Shown one piece after another: positions 50,492-59,126 of a stretch of DNA of 64,000 nucleotides (position 1 is the stretch's first letter; every line of letters starts with the position of its first letter). The stretch comes from Ensifer sp. IC3342 (GTDB lineage: Bacteria > Pseudomonadota > Alphaproteobacteria > Rhizobiales > Rhizobiaceae): the NCBI RefSeq assembly GCF_020193655.1, contig NZ_JADYVE010000003.1, forward strand, positions 496,001 through 560,000. Direction: 5' to 3'. A program made the translations under genes and the position numbers. The notes beneath the pieces were generated by a model that made no database searches, was not told where the DNA came from, and saw only the letters and a program-made list of their open reading frames with translations.

Positions 50492-51688
50492 TCAGGCCCA
50501 GTAGTTGTATTCGAGCTGGACGGCGACGGTGGAACCGTTCGCGACCTGCTGGCTGAAGGTGCCGTTGAACGCAATCGTTCCGTCAGTGAAATCGGCGTCG
50601 CTGAGGACCACTGTCGTGGAATAGGGGTTCAGCGTTTCGGTTGTGCTGCTGTTCGAGTCGGTGCCGACAATGCTGAACGAGCCACTATCGATCGTGCCCC
50701 CGAGGCTCTCTCTTATGCTGTTCAGATCGGCATCTCCGCTGACTGTGACGATGCCATCGAAACCATCCGTGTCGACCGTGAAAAAGCCCGAGAACGACCG
50801 TTCCGTGGTGTCGCCACCGATTTTCTGGAAGGTGAAGGACTCGGTACCGGTGTAGATGTCCGCGGAGCCGGCTATTTCGATCGTCAGCGCATTGGTGGTC
50901 GAGCCGCCATGGCCATCCTCGATGGTGTAATTGACGACGACCGTGAGCGTCTCCCCGAGCTTCAGATCGATTGCCCCTCCCGGCTGCAGATCCGGGTGCG
51001 ACGTGTCGACCGTTACGATGTTGTCGACGACAGTGATGTAACCGGGCGGCATTGAGGACCCGGCATCGCCGTCGACGGAAAAGCTCAGGCTGCCGGCGAC
51101 GACGGAAAGCGTGTCTCCGTTCGGATCGGAAGCGGTTGAGAGAAGGTCGATCGGAGACGCGGCAACGTCTTCGGTCAACTCCTTCAAGATCGGTTCAGCA
51201 ACGGGAGGCTGGTTGTCGACGGACCAGCCGGCATCGTAGTCGGCCGGCTCCCGCGTATCCGTGTAGAACTCCCGGGTGTGATAGATCGTCTCGAGCTTCT
51301 TGCCGCTCGCCTGCACCGTCGACCAGGTTTCGGTGTCGATCCCCGTGAGGATGGCGGTCAGGTCGATTTCAACGCCGTTGACCAGCATCGTCGGTGCCGG
51401 ATCCGTGATGCTGGCGCCGGCGACAGGGCCGATCTTGCTCTGGGCGGCTGCAAAAAGGTCCGAAAGCGTGAAATCTCCGGCGATGACCGCGGCCTTTACG
51501 GCAAGCGCGTCATCGACCGAAAGGCCGCCCTGATTGGCCAGGAAGCCGATGTAGTCGGCGACGGTTACATCTTGCAGCGCTTCCGTGAGCGCGTCGGTGT
51601 AGCTCGACGAGAGCTGCCCCTGCGCCGACTGGCTGAGGCTGGAATCATACGATCCGTCCGTCATGAAACTTGTCGTGAAGAAACTCAT
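50492..51688 (-). CDS. Secreted or surface protein with cadherin-like domains
   Basis: This is a 398-residue acidic protein starting at ATG 51688. The first 140 residues are helical (SSYTDALTEALQDVTVADYI, DDALAVKAAVIAGDFTLSDL) and contain an unrecognised module. A Pro-rich joint (NQPPVAEPILKELTEDVAAS) leads into a cadherin/VCBS-like beta domain (LLSTASDPNGDTLSVVAGSL, NYTIEDGHGGSTTNALTIEI), and the last about 120 residues are another beta domain rich in Thr, Ser and Asp. There is no Sec signal and no exporter alongside, so type I secretion with genes elsewhere (perhaps those at 22-25.7 kb) is inferred. An adhesion or matrix role would fit the domains. Confidence 0.65.
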   Translation of the reverse strand: MSFFTTSFMTDGSYDSSLSQSAQGQLSSSYTDALTEALQDVTVADYIGFLANQGGLSVDDALAVKAAVIAGDFTLSDLFAAAQSKIGPVAGASITDPAPTMLVNGVEIDLTAILTGIDTETWSTVQASGKKLETIYHTREFYTDTREPADYDAGWSVDNQPPVAEPILKELTEDVAASPIDLLSTASDPNGDTLSVVAGSLSFSVDGDAGSSMPPGYITVVDNIVTVDTSHPDLQPGGAIDLKLGETLTVVVNYTIEDGHGGSTTNALTIEIAGSADIYTGTESFTFQKIGGDTTERSFSGFFTVDTDGFDGIVTVSGDADLNSIRESLGGTIDSGSFSIVGTDSNSSTTETLNPYSTTVVLSDADFTDGTIAFNGTFSQQVANGSTVAVQLEYNYWA

Positions 51689-52287
51689 TCTACTTGCCCC
51701 CTAACCCCTGTTGCTGGCGCATCGATCGATGCACCCTGACCGAGTTCAAAAATTCAGTTACCTTTCCCGTCCTCTTGAGCGCCCCCGCATTCTCTAAGAT
51801 TTGGGAAATTCGTCGCGAAACCGTGTTCTCGAAAACGTGGGAAACCGGCCATTGGCGGCCGGTTTCCCCTCGCTAAAGCCGGTGCCCCTCATCGGGCGAA
51901 ACTACGCAACACACGCTCTCACCCTCCCGGCCAGCGCATCCAAATTGCTGATCCGGCAAACATCTTGAAATTTGTTTTGATTCCCCTCAGCCGCGCCCAC
52001 GCTGATACGTCGGATGCCCGCAGTAGAATCCCCTATCCCCTTCTACCTCTTACCATATTCCATAGTTCAGGAAACGAATATTTCTGAGTAGTACTTTAAT
52101 TCGAAAGGAGTAGATTTAAGCCGTCTCGCATTTCAACCATTTGACGGTCAGACTATCTATATCGAAGAGCTTTCCGCTTGTCGTTAGCCCCGCGTCCGGG
52201 AAATTATCACCGCGTACATTCTCGTCCTGTGGCGAACACAGGGATAAGGTCGAGCGAGAAAGATGGCGCGATCCGGAGGAAGGACCG
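51689..52287. other. Intergenic region containing a perfect 12-bp hairpin
   Basis: No gene is seen. At 51839-51868 GGGAAACCGGCC, loop ATTGGC, and GGCCGGTTTCCC form a perfect stem. It is about 150 bp upstream of the minus-strand gene at 51688 and followed by no T tract. It could terminate a plus-strand transcript, or be a promoter-region dyad. Confidence 0.5.
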
Positions 52288-52503
52288 CTACCAATTGCCG
52301 GGGTCCGCTGTGTGATCGACACTGGCGAACTCGTCCGCCTTTTCCCGGTCCAGCGTCAGACCGGTTGCGCCCCCTGTCTCGTCCGTCACCGAATAGTCGA
52401 GCGGCGCCGGGCCCTTGGTCAGTTCCTGATACATCAGCAAGGCGGCCTCCTCGGCCGTGTCGGCCTCGAACTCTTTCGTGATGGTGACTGTGAACTTGTG
52501 CAT
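52288..52503 (-). CDS. Small hypothetical protein
   Basis: This is a 71-residue soluble protein starting at ATG 52503 (GAGGTCCGG upstream). It begins with a strand-helix unit (MHKFTVTITKEFEADTAEEA) that looks like a small ferredoxin-like fold, then LLMYQELTKGPAPLDYSVTD, and an acidic tail. No family name is given. It lies 64 bp downstream of the L,D-transpeptidase gene on the same strand. Confidence 0.65.
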   Translation of the reverse strand: MHKFTVTITKEFEADTAEEAALLMYQELTKGPAPLDYSVTDETGGATGLTLDREKADEFASVDHTADPGNW

Positions 52504-52567
52504 ATCCGGACCTCGTTGTGCTGGTTTCGACCCCGCAGAGTTGGCCGTTGCCGGACCCGCGGTGCCG

Positions 52568-53557
52568 TCAATCGGTGAACTCGACGACGACGCCCGGCTT
52601 GACCATCGCCGCCAGTTCCTCGGCGTCCCAGTTTGCCAGGCGAACGCATCCGTGTGACCCCACCTTGTCGACGAGCGACGGTTCCGGCGTGCCGTGGATA
52701 CCGTATGTCGGCTTGGTCAGATCGATCCAGACGCTTCCCACCGGATTGTTGGGGCCGCTGGGCAGTTCCAGACGCTCGTCGTTGTCGCCCTGCTTGAAGT
52801 TGATCTTGGGGTTGTAGACATAGGTCGGCTTTCGAGCGACCCCTTTCACCTTGTGCGTGCCGGAGGGGGAAGGCGTCTCTTCGCTGCCGATCGTGGCGGG
52901 ATAGACGGCGACCAGCGAACCGTTTTCCGCGAACGCCGCGACCTGGCCCGCGCCCCTGCGCACCTCGATCCGCTTGACCCTGCCCTTGCCCCCCTTCGGC
53001 GGGCCGGGGATTACAACCGAAATCGTGTCTCCGACGGCAAAGGCCGAGCCCGGATTGAGCGCCTTCAAGAGGTCGATGTCCATGTGGAACCGCTCCGACA
53101 GCCTCTCCGCGACGCTCGTATATCCGAGGTGCTCCATCTCCGCCTGTTCGCCGTAGTCCCCTGGAATGCGCTCGACGAGGTCCTTTGTATCCTCCTCCAG
53201 GACGACGTAGGGCTCGATGACGGGCTCGTCGCCGATAAGCCGCCCGACGACTTCGGGGTCCGGCTTTCCGTCGACGGGAAGACGTTGCATCGTCTCGAAA
53301 CCGGCGATCGCCTTGGCGACATTCTCGCCATAGTAGCCGTCGATCACCCCGGGAGACGAACCCGCGCGGTCGAGAAGCACCTGGAGACGGATGATCGCCG
53401 GCTCCGGTCTCGGCGGTGCCTCAAGCGGTCGCTCCGGCGGAACCGAGGCGACGGAAGCATTGTTGATCGCGTCCGGCCGAAGCTCCTCGGCACCGGCGGC
53501 GGCGCAAAGGCCCAATGTCAGCGATGCTGCAAGAAAAGCCATGTTCTTCATGAACAT
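52568..53557 (-). CDS. L,D-transpeptidase (YkuD family)
   Basis: This is a 329-residue enzyme starting at ATG 53557 (ATG 53551 also possible). The signal peptide (KNMAFLAASLTLGLCAAAGA) sends it to the periplasm. A peptidoglycan-binding module (about 55-105; VIDGYYGENVAKAIAGFETM) is followed by a LysM-like stretch (SERFHMDIDLLKALNPGSAF), and the YkuD catalytic domain (about 195-329) has the motif HGTPEP... SHGCVRLANWD with nucleophile Cys304 and His288. It forms 3-3 cross-links or attaches proteins to peptidoglycan. The full YkuD signature is intact, so activity is expected. Confidence 0.9.
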   Translation of the reverse strand: MFMKNMAFLAASLTLGLCAAAGAEELRPDAINNASVASVPPERPLEAPPRPEPAIIRLQVLLDRAGSSPGVIDGYYGENVAKAIAGFETMQRLPVDGKPDPEVVGRLIGDEPVIEPYVVLEEDTKDLVERIPGDYGEQAEMEHLGYTSVAERLSERFHMDIDLLKALNPGSAFAVGDTISVVIPGPPKGGKGRVKRIEVRRGAGQVAAFAENGSLVAVYPATIGSEETPSPSGTHKVKGVARKPTYVYNPKINFKQGDNDERLELPSGPNNPVGSVWIDLTKPTYGIHGTPEPSLVDKVGSHGCVRLANWDAEELAAMVKPGVVVEFTD

Positions 53558-53819
53558 CACAAATCCACAGCGGCCGAACTTGTTCCGCCTGCTGGCTCTG
53601 CAGAACGTCGGGGCGCCGACCGCGCCACCGCTGGCGTGATTCCTTCCGATTTGCCGCCCGGCAGCACCCCCCTCTGCCCTGCCGGATCGCAGGCAATCGC
53701 GCCGGCCCTGAGGAAAACCTGCACGGCAGATTGTTCCCCTCTGGCCATCAAGGCTCTGGACTCGCGCAATCCAAAGTGGCACGCCTGCTGGCCGAAACAC
53801 GCGCCTCCGCCTGCTGCAT

Positions 53820-53908
53820 GTCTTAAATCCTGGCCGATTTAAGGATAAAAACATGCAGCAATTCAAAGGTGGCTACAGCGTCCTGCTCAGAAGCGCGGCG
53901 CTGTAGGC
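53820..53908. repeat. Family C element
   Basis: TCTTAAATCCTGGCCGATTT and AAGGATAAAAACATGCAGCA are followed by ATTCAAAGGTGGCTACAGCG and a CTCAGAAGCGCGGCGCTGTAG end. It is 26 bp upstream of the cyclase start. Confidence 0.8.
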
Positions 53909-53933
53909 GGACCCGAAGCAAGGACGAACGCTC

Positions 53934-55013
53934 ATGTCCGAAACCCGCCGTAAGCTGACGACGATCTTCTCCGCCGACGTGCAGGACTACTCGCGCCTGA
54001 TGGGGGCGGACGAGGAAGGCACGCTCGCGACCTTGAAGCGCTACCGCGATGCCATGGCGCGGCTGATCGAGGTGCATGACGGCCGCGTCGTCAACACCTG
54101 GGGCGACGGGCTGATCGCCGAATTCCCGAGCGTGGTCGAGGCCGTGCGCGCTGCCGTCGACGTGCAGAACGAGCTCGCGGGGCTAAACGCCGAGCGGCCG
54201 AGCGAGACGCAAATGCGCTTTCGCATCGGCATCAATCTCGGCGACGTGATCGCCGAGGGCGACGACCTCTATGGCGACGGCGTCAACATCGCCGCCCGCC
54301 TGCAGGCCACAGCACCCGCCGGCGGCATCGTCATCTCCAACACCGTCTATGACCAGGTGCGCAACAAGGTGGCCGTCAGCTTCGACTTCCTCGGCCAGCT
54401 TGAGGTGAAGAACATCGAGGGCGGCGTCGCGAGCTATGCCGTCAGGATCGGAACCCGGGACGGCGCGCATGAACATGCACTCCGGCAGGGCGGCGTGCGC
54501 CAAGACAGCGCCCGAGGGAACGGCGCGGCCGCGCCTGCCGGCACCCGGAACGGGCAACCCGCGTCCGACGCAGCACCGCCGCAAGGGCGCCCCGAGGCAA
54601 GCACCGCCCCCCAAGGCACGGCGCCGGCAGACTCCGGCACCTGGGGCCGACAATCCGGTGCCGAAGGCGCGCGGCCGCAAGCACCTTGCGCGACTGACTC
54701 TTCCACAGCGCCAGGCAACCGCAGGTTCGCCGTCATCGCCGTGATCACTGCTGGGCTCGTCGCGATAAACCTTCTCACCTGGGAGGGCGTGCTCTGGTCC
54801 GTCTGGCCGCTGCTCGGCCTTTCGATCGTCTCCGCCCTCCTCTGGCTCAAGCGAAGAAAGGACATCGACCGCGTCTTCGGCCTGCTAGCCATCGCCGCCC
54901 TCGTCGTCGTCACCGTCAACCTCCTCACCTTCGACGGAACCTTCTGGGCCGTCTGGCCACTCCTCGGCCTGTCGACTGCCGCCGCGCTCCGATGGGTCCT
55001 GCGACGGGGCTGA
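53934..55013 (+). CDS. Class III adenylate cyclase with C-terminal membrane domain
   Basis: This is a 359-residue protein starting at ATG 53934. The cyclase domain is at residues 8-170 with both metal Asp residues (Asp15 in IFSADVQDYSRLMGADEEGT, Asp58 in VNTWGDGLIAEFP) and Asn118/Arg122 in YGDGVNIAARLQA. It is followed by a low-complexity Ala/Pro/Gly/Arg-rich linker (about 175-260) and a 2TM-type C-terminal region with four hydrophobic segments (FAVIAVITAGLVAINLLTWE, LLAIAALVVVTVNLLTFDG and pairs), arranged as an internal repeat with WEGVLWSVWPLLGLS/FDGTFWAVWPLLGLS. This type is common in Rhizobiales. The N-terminal domain is cytoplasmic. Activity is likely; control by the membrane part is inferred. 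Confidence 0.88.
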   Translation: MSETRRKLTTIFSADVQDYSRLMGADEEGTLATLKRYRDAMARLIEVHDGRVVNTWGDGLIAEFPSVVEAVRAAVDVQNELAGLNAERPSETQMRFRIGINLGDVIAEGDDLYGDGVNIAARLQATAPAGGIVISNTVYDQVRNKVAVSFDFLGQLEVKNIEGGVASYAVRIGTRDGAHEHALRQGGVRQDSARGNGAAAPAGTRNGQPASDAAPPQGRPEASTAPQGTAPADSGTWGRQSGAEGARPQAPCATDSSTAPGNRRFAVIAVITAGLVAINLLTWEGVLWSVWPLLGLSIVSALLWLKRRKDIDRVFGLLAIAALVVVTVNLLTFDGTFWAVWPLLGLSTAAALRWVLRRG

Positions 55014-55042
55014 GCGGATGTGGCCGGCCCCCTCGCCGTTCG

Positions 55043-55415
55043 CGCCATCTGTCCGGCGGAGTCTTCCGCGCCGCGGACGCGGCGCTGCTGGATTCCTGTG
55101 ACAAGCACAGGAATGCCGTGGTGTGTGTGCGGTCGTGCCCAACAGGTCAGCTGGTCGCCGCACATTCGTCGAAGATTTCTCACTCCGCCACGGCCCAAAA
55201 CTCCCTCATTCCTGTGCTCGTCACAGGAATCCAGCCACGGCGCGTCGGCGCCGTGAATGACGTGGGTTTCAGCGCTTGAAACGTGGAAGAAATGCCGATC
55301 GGGCGGCTGCCGGTGGACGACTCGAAGCTATTCCCGCCCTTCAATCCGCTCGAGTCTTCCGCGCCGCCGACGCGGCGCTGCTGGATTCCTGTGACGAGCA
55401 CAGGAAGGAGGGAGG
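55043..55415. repeat. Family B elements (one full, one half)
   Basis: The half at about 55065-55115 has GCGGACGCGGCGCTGCTGGA and TTCCTGTGACAAGCACAGGA. The full element at about 55202-55415 begins CTCCCTCATTCCTGTGCTCG and ends with CTGGATTCCTGTGACGAGCA near 55410. It contains GTTTCAGCGCTTGAAACGTG in the middle, a further dyad. There is no gene here. Confidence 0.8.
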
Positions 55416-55555
55416 CGCGGGCGCGACTGGGCAGCGCAGCCGGCGAAATATCCGGCGGCCGATGCTCCGGTTCCTGTGGGTGCCCCCCGCTTTTTCCTTC
55501 GACGCAGCCGCGGCGGCCGGTGTATTGTAGCGGTCACGCATTTACGACCTGTGGT

Positions 55556-55705
55556 GGGCCGCGTTTCGAATTGCTTGCCACGACGCCCGCGGGCGAAGCG
55601 TATACCGAGGAGGAACTCGCCGAGATGGCCCGGCGCGCCGGCTTCGGCAATGCCACCGCAAAACCCCTGCCGCCCTCGCCCGCGAGCCTGATCTTCTTCG
55701 AGTGA
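55556..55705 (+). pseudogene. O-methyltransferase 3' remnant
   Basis: The last 49 codons of a Methyltransf_2-type enzyme survive in frame: GPRFELLATTPAGEAYTEEE, LAEMARRAGFGNATAKPLPP, SPASLIFFE, stop 55703-55705. This is the usual C-terminal end of such enzymes. No start or catalytic domain remains; upstream lie family B repeats. It is not derived from the intact gene at 37.4 kb, which has a different tail. Confidence 0.7.
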
Positions 55706-55753
55706 AAGGCAGGCCGTGGGGTGCGAAGATCAACGGTTTTCAAGGGCATCAAC

Positions 55754-55890
55754 GAAAAAGCCCCGGCAGGGGAACCGGGGCTGCAAGGTGTTTCGCCCAT
55801 TGGGAGGGGGGCCGGGTGTGGGCGAAATGCGGGAGGAAAATTTCCCGTCTAGTTTGAGTTTGCCACCGGAGCGTCGCAGCTCAAAGTAGC
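55754..55890 (-). ncRNA. Candidate small RNA with CU-rich motifs and intrinsic terminator
   Basis: The minus strand of this gap ends in a canonical terminator at 55759-55782 (AGCCCCGG/CCGGGGCT followed by TTTTT). Upstream it carries unpaired-looking TTTTCCTCCCGC and CCCCCCTCCC segments between short hairpins (GGGCGAAA... pairs with TTTCGCCC). Single-stranded CCUCCC motifs complementary to Shine-Dalgarno sequences are characteristic of the alphaproteobacterial alpha-r14/cuckoo-type small RNAs, so this could be a relative. No open frame explains the sequence. The 5' end and promoter are uncertain. Confidence 0.55.
55759..55782 (-). terminator. Intrinsic terminator, minus strand
   Basis: The stem AGCCCCGG/CCGGGGCT is 8 bp with an 8-nt loop, and on the minus strand is followed by five T. 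No gene ends here, which supports a small-RNA reading. Confidence 0.75.
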
Positions 55891-56033
55891 GAAAATTAGC
55901 CGTCCCTCTGAATGAAGTCGGTTATGTTCCCGGACCTCGCCCCCAAGCGCGCAGCCGTACCCTTGCACGGAAGCGCGCGCCAAGACCTTCGGCAGATCCA
56001 GGCCCCGTCCTTTTTCTGGACAGCAACCAAACC

Positions 56034-56090
56034 TCCCTCATTCCTGTGCTTGTCACAGGAGTCCAGCCACGGCGCGTCTGCGCCGTGAGT
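56034..56090. repeat. Family B left half
   Basis: CTCCCTCATTCCTGTGCTTG, then CCAGCCACGGCGCGTCTGCG. The right half is missing. Confidence 0.7.
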
Positions 56091-56297
56091 AACTTGTTTT
56101 CAGCGTTTGAGACGTGGAGGAAGAGCTGCGAACCGGGCGGCCGTCCGTTGAACGACCCGAGGCTCACGGCGCGCTCCGGCGGAGTCTGTCGCGCCGCCGC
56201 GTTGGCGGTATCACGCTTATCGTCATGTCGGCTGAGCGCAGGTCGAGCGGTGGCTGGGCTCTGCAAATGCTGCTCGATGCGCCCTGGCGCCCCGCTC

Positions 56298-57212
56298 TCA
56301 CCCCAATGCCACCTCCTCCAGCCGCTCGCGCAGGCGCGGGGCCGCGAAATCGAGGAAGCTGCGCATCTTGAAGGGCAGTTCACCCCGTCCCTGATGGAGA
56401 ATATGGACCGGCAGCGGTGCCGGCTCGTAGTCCTGCAGCACCACCTGTAGAAGTCCCTCCTTCACCGCGCGGGCCGCCTGGTAGGAGAGAACGCGGGTCA
56501 CACCGACGCCGGCGATCGCGGCGTCCAGCGCCGCTTCCGCGGTGTTGACGCAAAGGCGCGGACGGATCTCCACGACCGGCTCGCGCGCATTGCGGCCCTT
56601 GCCAAAAACCCAAGGGCTCGGCGACGCCATCATGTCAAAGGTGACGCAAGGCAGCCGCTCGAGGTCCGCCGGGCTTGCAGGTATGCCATGCCGGTCGAAA
56701 CAGGCGGGGCTTCCGCACACCACGCGGCGCACGGACCCGACGCGCTTTGCTACCATCGAGCTGTCGGGCAGTGCGCCGATCCGAATGGCGAGATCAATAT
56801 CGTCTTCGAGCAGATGCACATTGCGGTCGGAAAGCAGCATCCGGACATTGATGTCGGGATAGATCGCGAGGAACGCGCTGACGACCGGCAGAACATGCAG
56901 CCGGCCAAACACGATCGGCGCCGTCACAACCAGTTCGCCCTTCGGCGTGCTCTGCTCGCCCGCCGCCTTCCGCTCGGCATCGCCCACCTCCTCGAGGATG
57001 CGTTTGCAGGCATGGAAATAGTCGTTGCCCGCATCGGTCAGGGTCAGCTTGCGCGTCGTACGCGTCAGAAGCCGGGTTCCGAGGTGATCCTCCAGTTCGG
57101 CAAGCTTTCGGCTGACGCTCGGCAGCGGCAGGTTCAGCCGGCGGCCAGCGCCGGTAAGGCTGCCCGCCTCCACCACCGCGACAAGGATCGACATCGCTTC
57201 GAACCGGCCCAT
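56298..57212 (-). CDS. LysR-type transcriptional regulator
   Basis: This is a 304-residue regulator starting at ATG 57212 (GTGAGTGAGA upstream; TTG/ATG further up at 57227 is possible). Helix-turn-helix residues 4-62 (MSILVAVVEAGSLTGAGRRL, LPSVSRKLAELEDHLGTRLL) are followed by the RTTRKLTLTDAG strand and the effector domain (LVVTAPIVFGRLHVLPVVSA... GVGVTRVLSYQAARAVKEG). It is divergent from the hydrolase gene at 57348 with 136 bp between starts, the classic LysR-target arrangement, so it probably controls that gene. The inducer is unknown. Confidence 0.9.
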   Translation of the reverse strand: MGRFEAMSILVAVVEAGSLTGAGRRLNLPLPSVSRKLAELEDHLGTRLLTRTTRKLTLTDAGNDYFHACKRILEEVGDAERKAAGEQSTPKGELVVTAPIVFGRLHVLPVVSAFLAIYPDINVRMLLSDRNVHLLEDDIDLAIRIGALPDSSMVAKRVGSVRRVVCGSPACFDRHGIPASPADLERLPCVTFDMMASPSPWVFGKGRNAREPVVEIRPRLCVNTAEAALDAAIAGVGVTRVLSYQAARAVKEGLLQVVLQDYEPAPLPVHILHQGRGELPFKMRSFLDFAAPRLRERLEEVALG

Positions 57213-57347
57213 TATTATCTCACTCACCGAAACTATGCCTATTGAAACTAGCCGATTATCGCGTCTGCTGGAAGGTCATACCTTGCCCGCATCCACCCCA
57301 ACAGCGCCGGACAAGACGTCCGGGCAGCAGCCAGCAGGAGAAAGACG

Positions 57348-58187
57348 ATGACCGACATCCGTTATCGAAGCACCGACGTCGATGGGCTGAAGATCTTCTA
57401 TCGCGAAGCGGGCGCCGCGGGCGCGCAGAAACTCCTGCTGCTGCACGGGTTTCCGACGTCGAGCCACATGTTCCGGGACCTGATCCCGCATCTTGCCGAC
57501 CGCTACCACATCATCGCGCCCGACCTGCCGGGTTTCGGCCAATCCGACGATCCGAAGGCAAACACCTTCGACTCGATCGCCGAGACGATCGAGCGCTTCA
57601 CCGAGATCGTCGGCTTCGACCGCTTCGCCATCTACGTCTTCGACTACGGCGCGCCGACCGGATTTCGTCTCGCCGTCCGTCATCCCGAGCGGATCACCGC
57701 GATCATCTCCCAGAACGGCAACGCCTATGTCGAGGGCTTGAGCGACGGCTGGAACCCGATCCGCGCCTACTGGCAGGATGCGTCGGAGGCCAATCGCCAG
57801 GCGCTCCGCGAGATCCTGAAGCCGGAGACGACCCGCTGGCAATATACGCATGGCGTGCCCGACGCAGCGAAGGTCTCGCCGGACGGTTATGCCCTCGACA
57901 ATCACTACCTCGGCCGCCCCGGCGCCACCGACGTCCAGCTCGATCTTTTCGGCGATTACCAGAGCAATGTCGCGCTCTATCCGGTATTCCAGGAGTATTT
58001 CCGCACCCACCGGCCGCGCTTCCTTGCTGCCTGGGGCCGCAACGACCCCTTCTTCCTTCCGCCCGGCGCCGAAGCCTTCAAGCGGGATATCCCGGAGGCG
58101 CAGGTGAAGTTCTTCGATACCGGTCACTTCGCTCTGGAAACGCATGCTGCCGAAATCGCCACCGCCATCCGGGAGTGCCTTGGCTGA
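57348..58187 (+). CDS. Alpha/beta hydrolase with Asp nucleophile (dehalogenase/epoxide hydrolase-like)
   Basis: This is a 279-residue enzyme starting at ATG 57348 behind AGGAGA. The oxyanion segment is LLLLHGFPTSSHMFRDLIPH; the nucleophile elbow is YVFDYGAPTGF with Asp99 in place of the usual Ser, as in haloalkane dehalogenases, fluoroacetate dehalogenases and epoxide hydrolases. The catalytic His is His260 in TGHFALE; the acid may be the Asp in GRNDPFF. The cap domain (about 130-210) is helical. The product class is therefore a hydrolysed halide or epoxide. It is controlled probably by the divergent LysR gene. Confidence 0.88.
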   Translation: MTDIRYRSTDVDGLKIFYREAGAAGAQKLLLLHGFPTSSHMFRDLIPHLADRYHIIAPDLPGFGQSDDPKANTFDSIAETIERFTEIVGFDRFAIYVFDYGAPTGFRLAVRHPERITAIISQNGNAYVEGLSDGWNPIRAYWQDASEANRQALREILKPETTRWQYTHGVPDAAKVSPDGYALDNHYLGRPGATDVQLDLFGDYQSNVALYPVFQEYFRTHRPRFLAAWGRNDPFFLPPGAEAFKRDIPEAQVKFFDTGHFALETHAAEIATAIRECLG

Positions 58188-58232
58188 AGCTGTGACCGAC
58201 GCGGCGGATCACAACGGATGGAGGTCCGGAGC

Positions 58233-58865
58233 CTAGCTTCCTGCGAAGCAAAGCAGGTTCCCGTCAGGGTCTTGCACGATGAAGGTACGAGCTCCCCATG
58301 GCTCGGTTCTCAGGGGCTGGTGGAAGGTGACGCCTGCCCTCTGAAACTCGAGGAATAGAGGCTTGGCATTCTCGAGCGTGAGCGTTGCCGAAAGCGCGTC
58401 GCGCTCCCTGGCCCGAAAAGCGCTGTCGAACACCGGACCACTGACCTTTCGCAGGTTCAAGCGCCCGCCGTCGCGAACAAGCTGAGCGTAGAATGGCGGC
58501 TCTCCATACGAGAATGCCACCTCGAAGCCGAGCTTCTGGACGTAGAACTGGCAGGCTATGTCCATGTCGGAAACGAAGAGCTGAGGCTCCGCTGCAAGGA
58601 TAAATGAGGTATCGGTGGTGGGCACTGATGCTGCCATCGTCTCAATCCCTTTGATCAACGCCGGCCAACTTTCGAAGCCTTGTTGCCTGGCAACCAGCTC
58701 TTGCGCATCGCTGAGCTTGAAGTCTGCTTCCAGGACATTCCGGTCGGGCAAATCCCGGAATCGAGCCAGCGCCAACCTGATCTGCGCCGCGACCGGGTAA
58801 TACCGTTCACGGTGCCATCGCAGGTATAGCCTGGCTCGCTTTCTGAGGTTTTCGATGTTCGGCAT
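58233..58865 (-). CDS. Glyoxalase/bleomycin-resistance fold protein with N-terminal helical extension
   Basis: This is a 210-residue protein starting at ATG 58865. The first 85 residues are a helical, Arg-rich extension (NLRKRARLYLRWHRERYYPV, ELVARQQGFESWPALIKGIE). A single vicinal-oxygen-chelate module follows (about 90-210): LFVSDMDIACQFYVQKLGFE, LVRDGGRLNLRKVSG and FIVQDPDGNLLCFAGS. The family contains glyoxalases, dioxygenases and drug-binding proteins; there is no decisive metal set, so no function is assigned. The extension is not usual for short members. It is a single gene between two LysR-regulated pairs. Confidence 0.82.
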   Translation of the reverse strand: MPNIENLRKRARLYLRWHRERYYPVAAQIRLALARFRDLPDRNVLEADFKLSDAQELVARQQGFESWPALIKGIETMAASVPTTDTSFILAAEPQLFVSDMDIACQFYVQKLGFEVAFSYGEPPFYAQLVRDGGRLNLRKVSGPVFDSAFRARERDALSATLTLENAKPLFLEFQRAGVTFHQPLRTEPWGARTFIVQDPDGNLLCFAGS

Positions 58866-59126
58866 GGGCGCGCTGCTTTAGTTTGGTTTTGTTGTAGGCG
58901 GGCAATGCCCCTCCGGCCAGCAGGCCGACGCGCCCTACAGCAGCACGAACCACGCTAAGTCAGCGGATTATTCGCGTCAAGGACGGAGAGATCTCGCCCT
59001 TGGGTCGGGCGCCCGGCCGTCAGTTTGGCAGAGTGGATGGCCATTTAGCGATGGAAATGCATGCGGCGGGCCAGCCGCGAGCCGATGTCGCCCGCGGCAG
59101 CCGTGATCGATCTGTGGTGTCCACAC

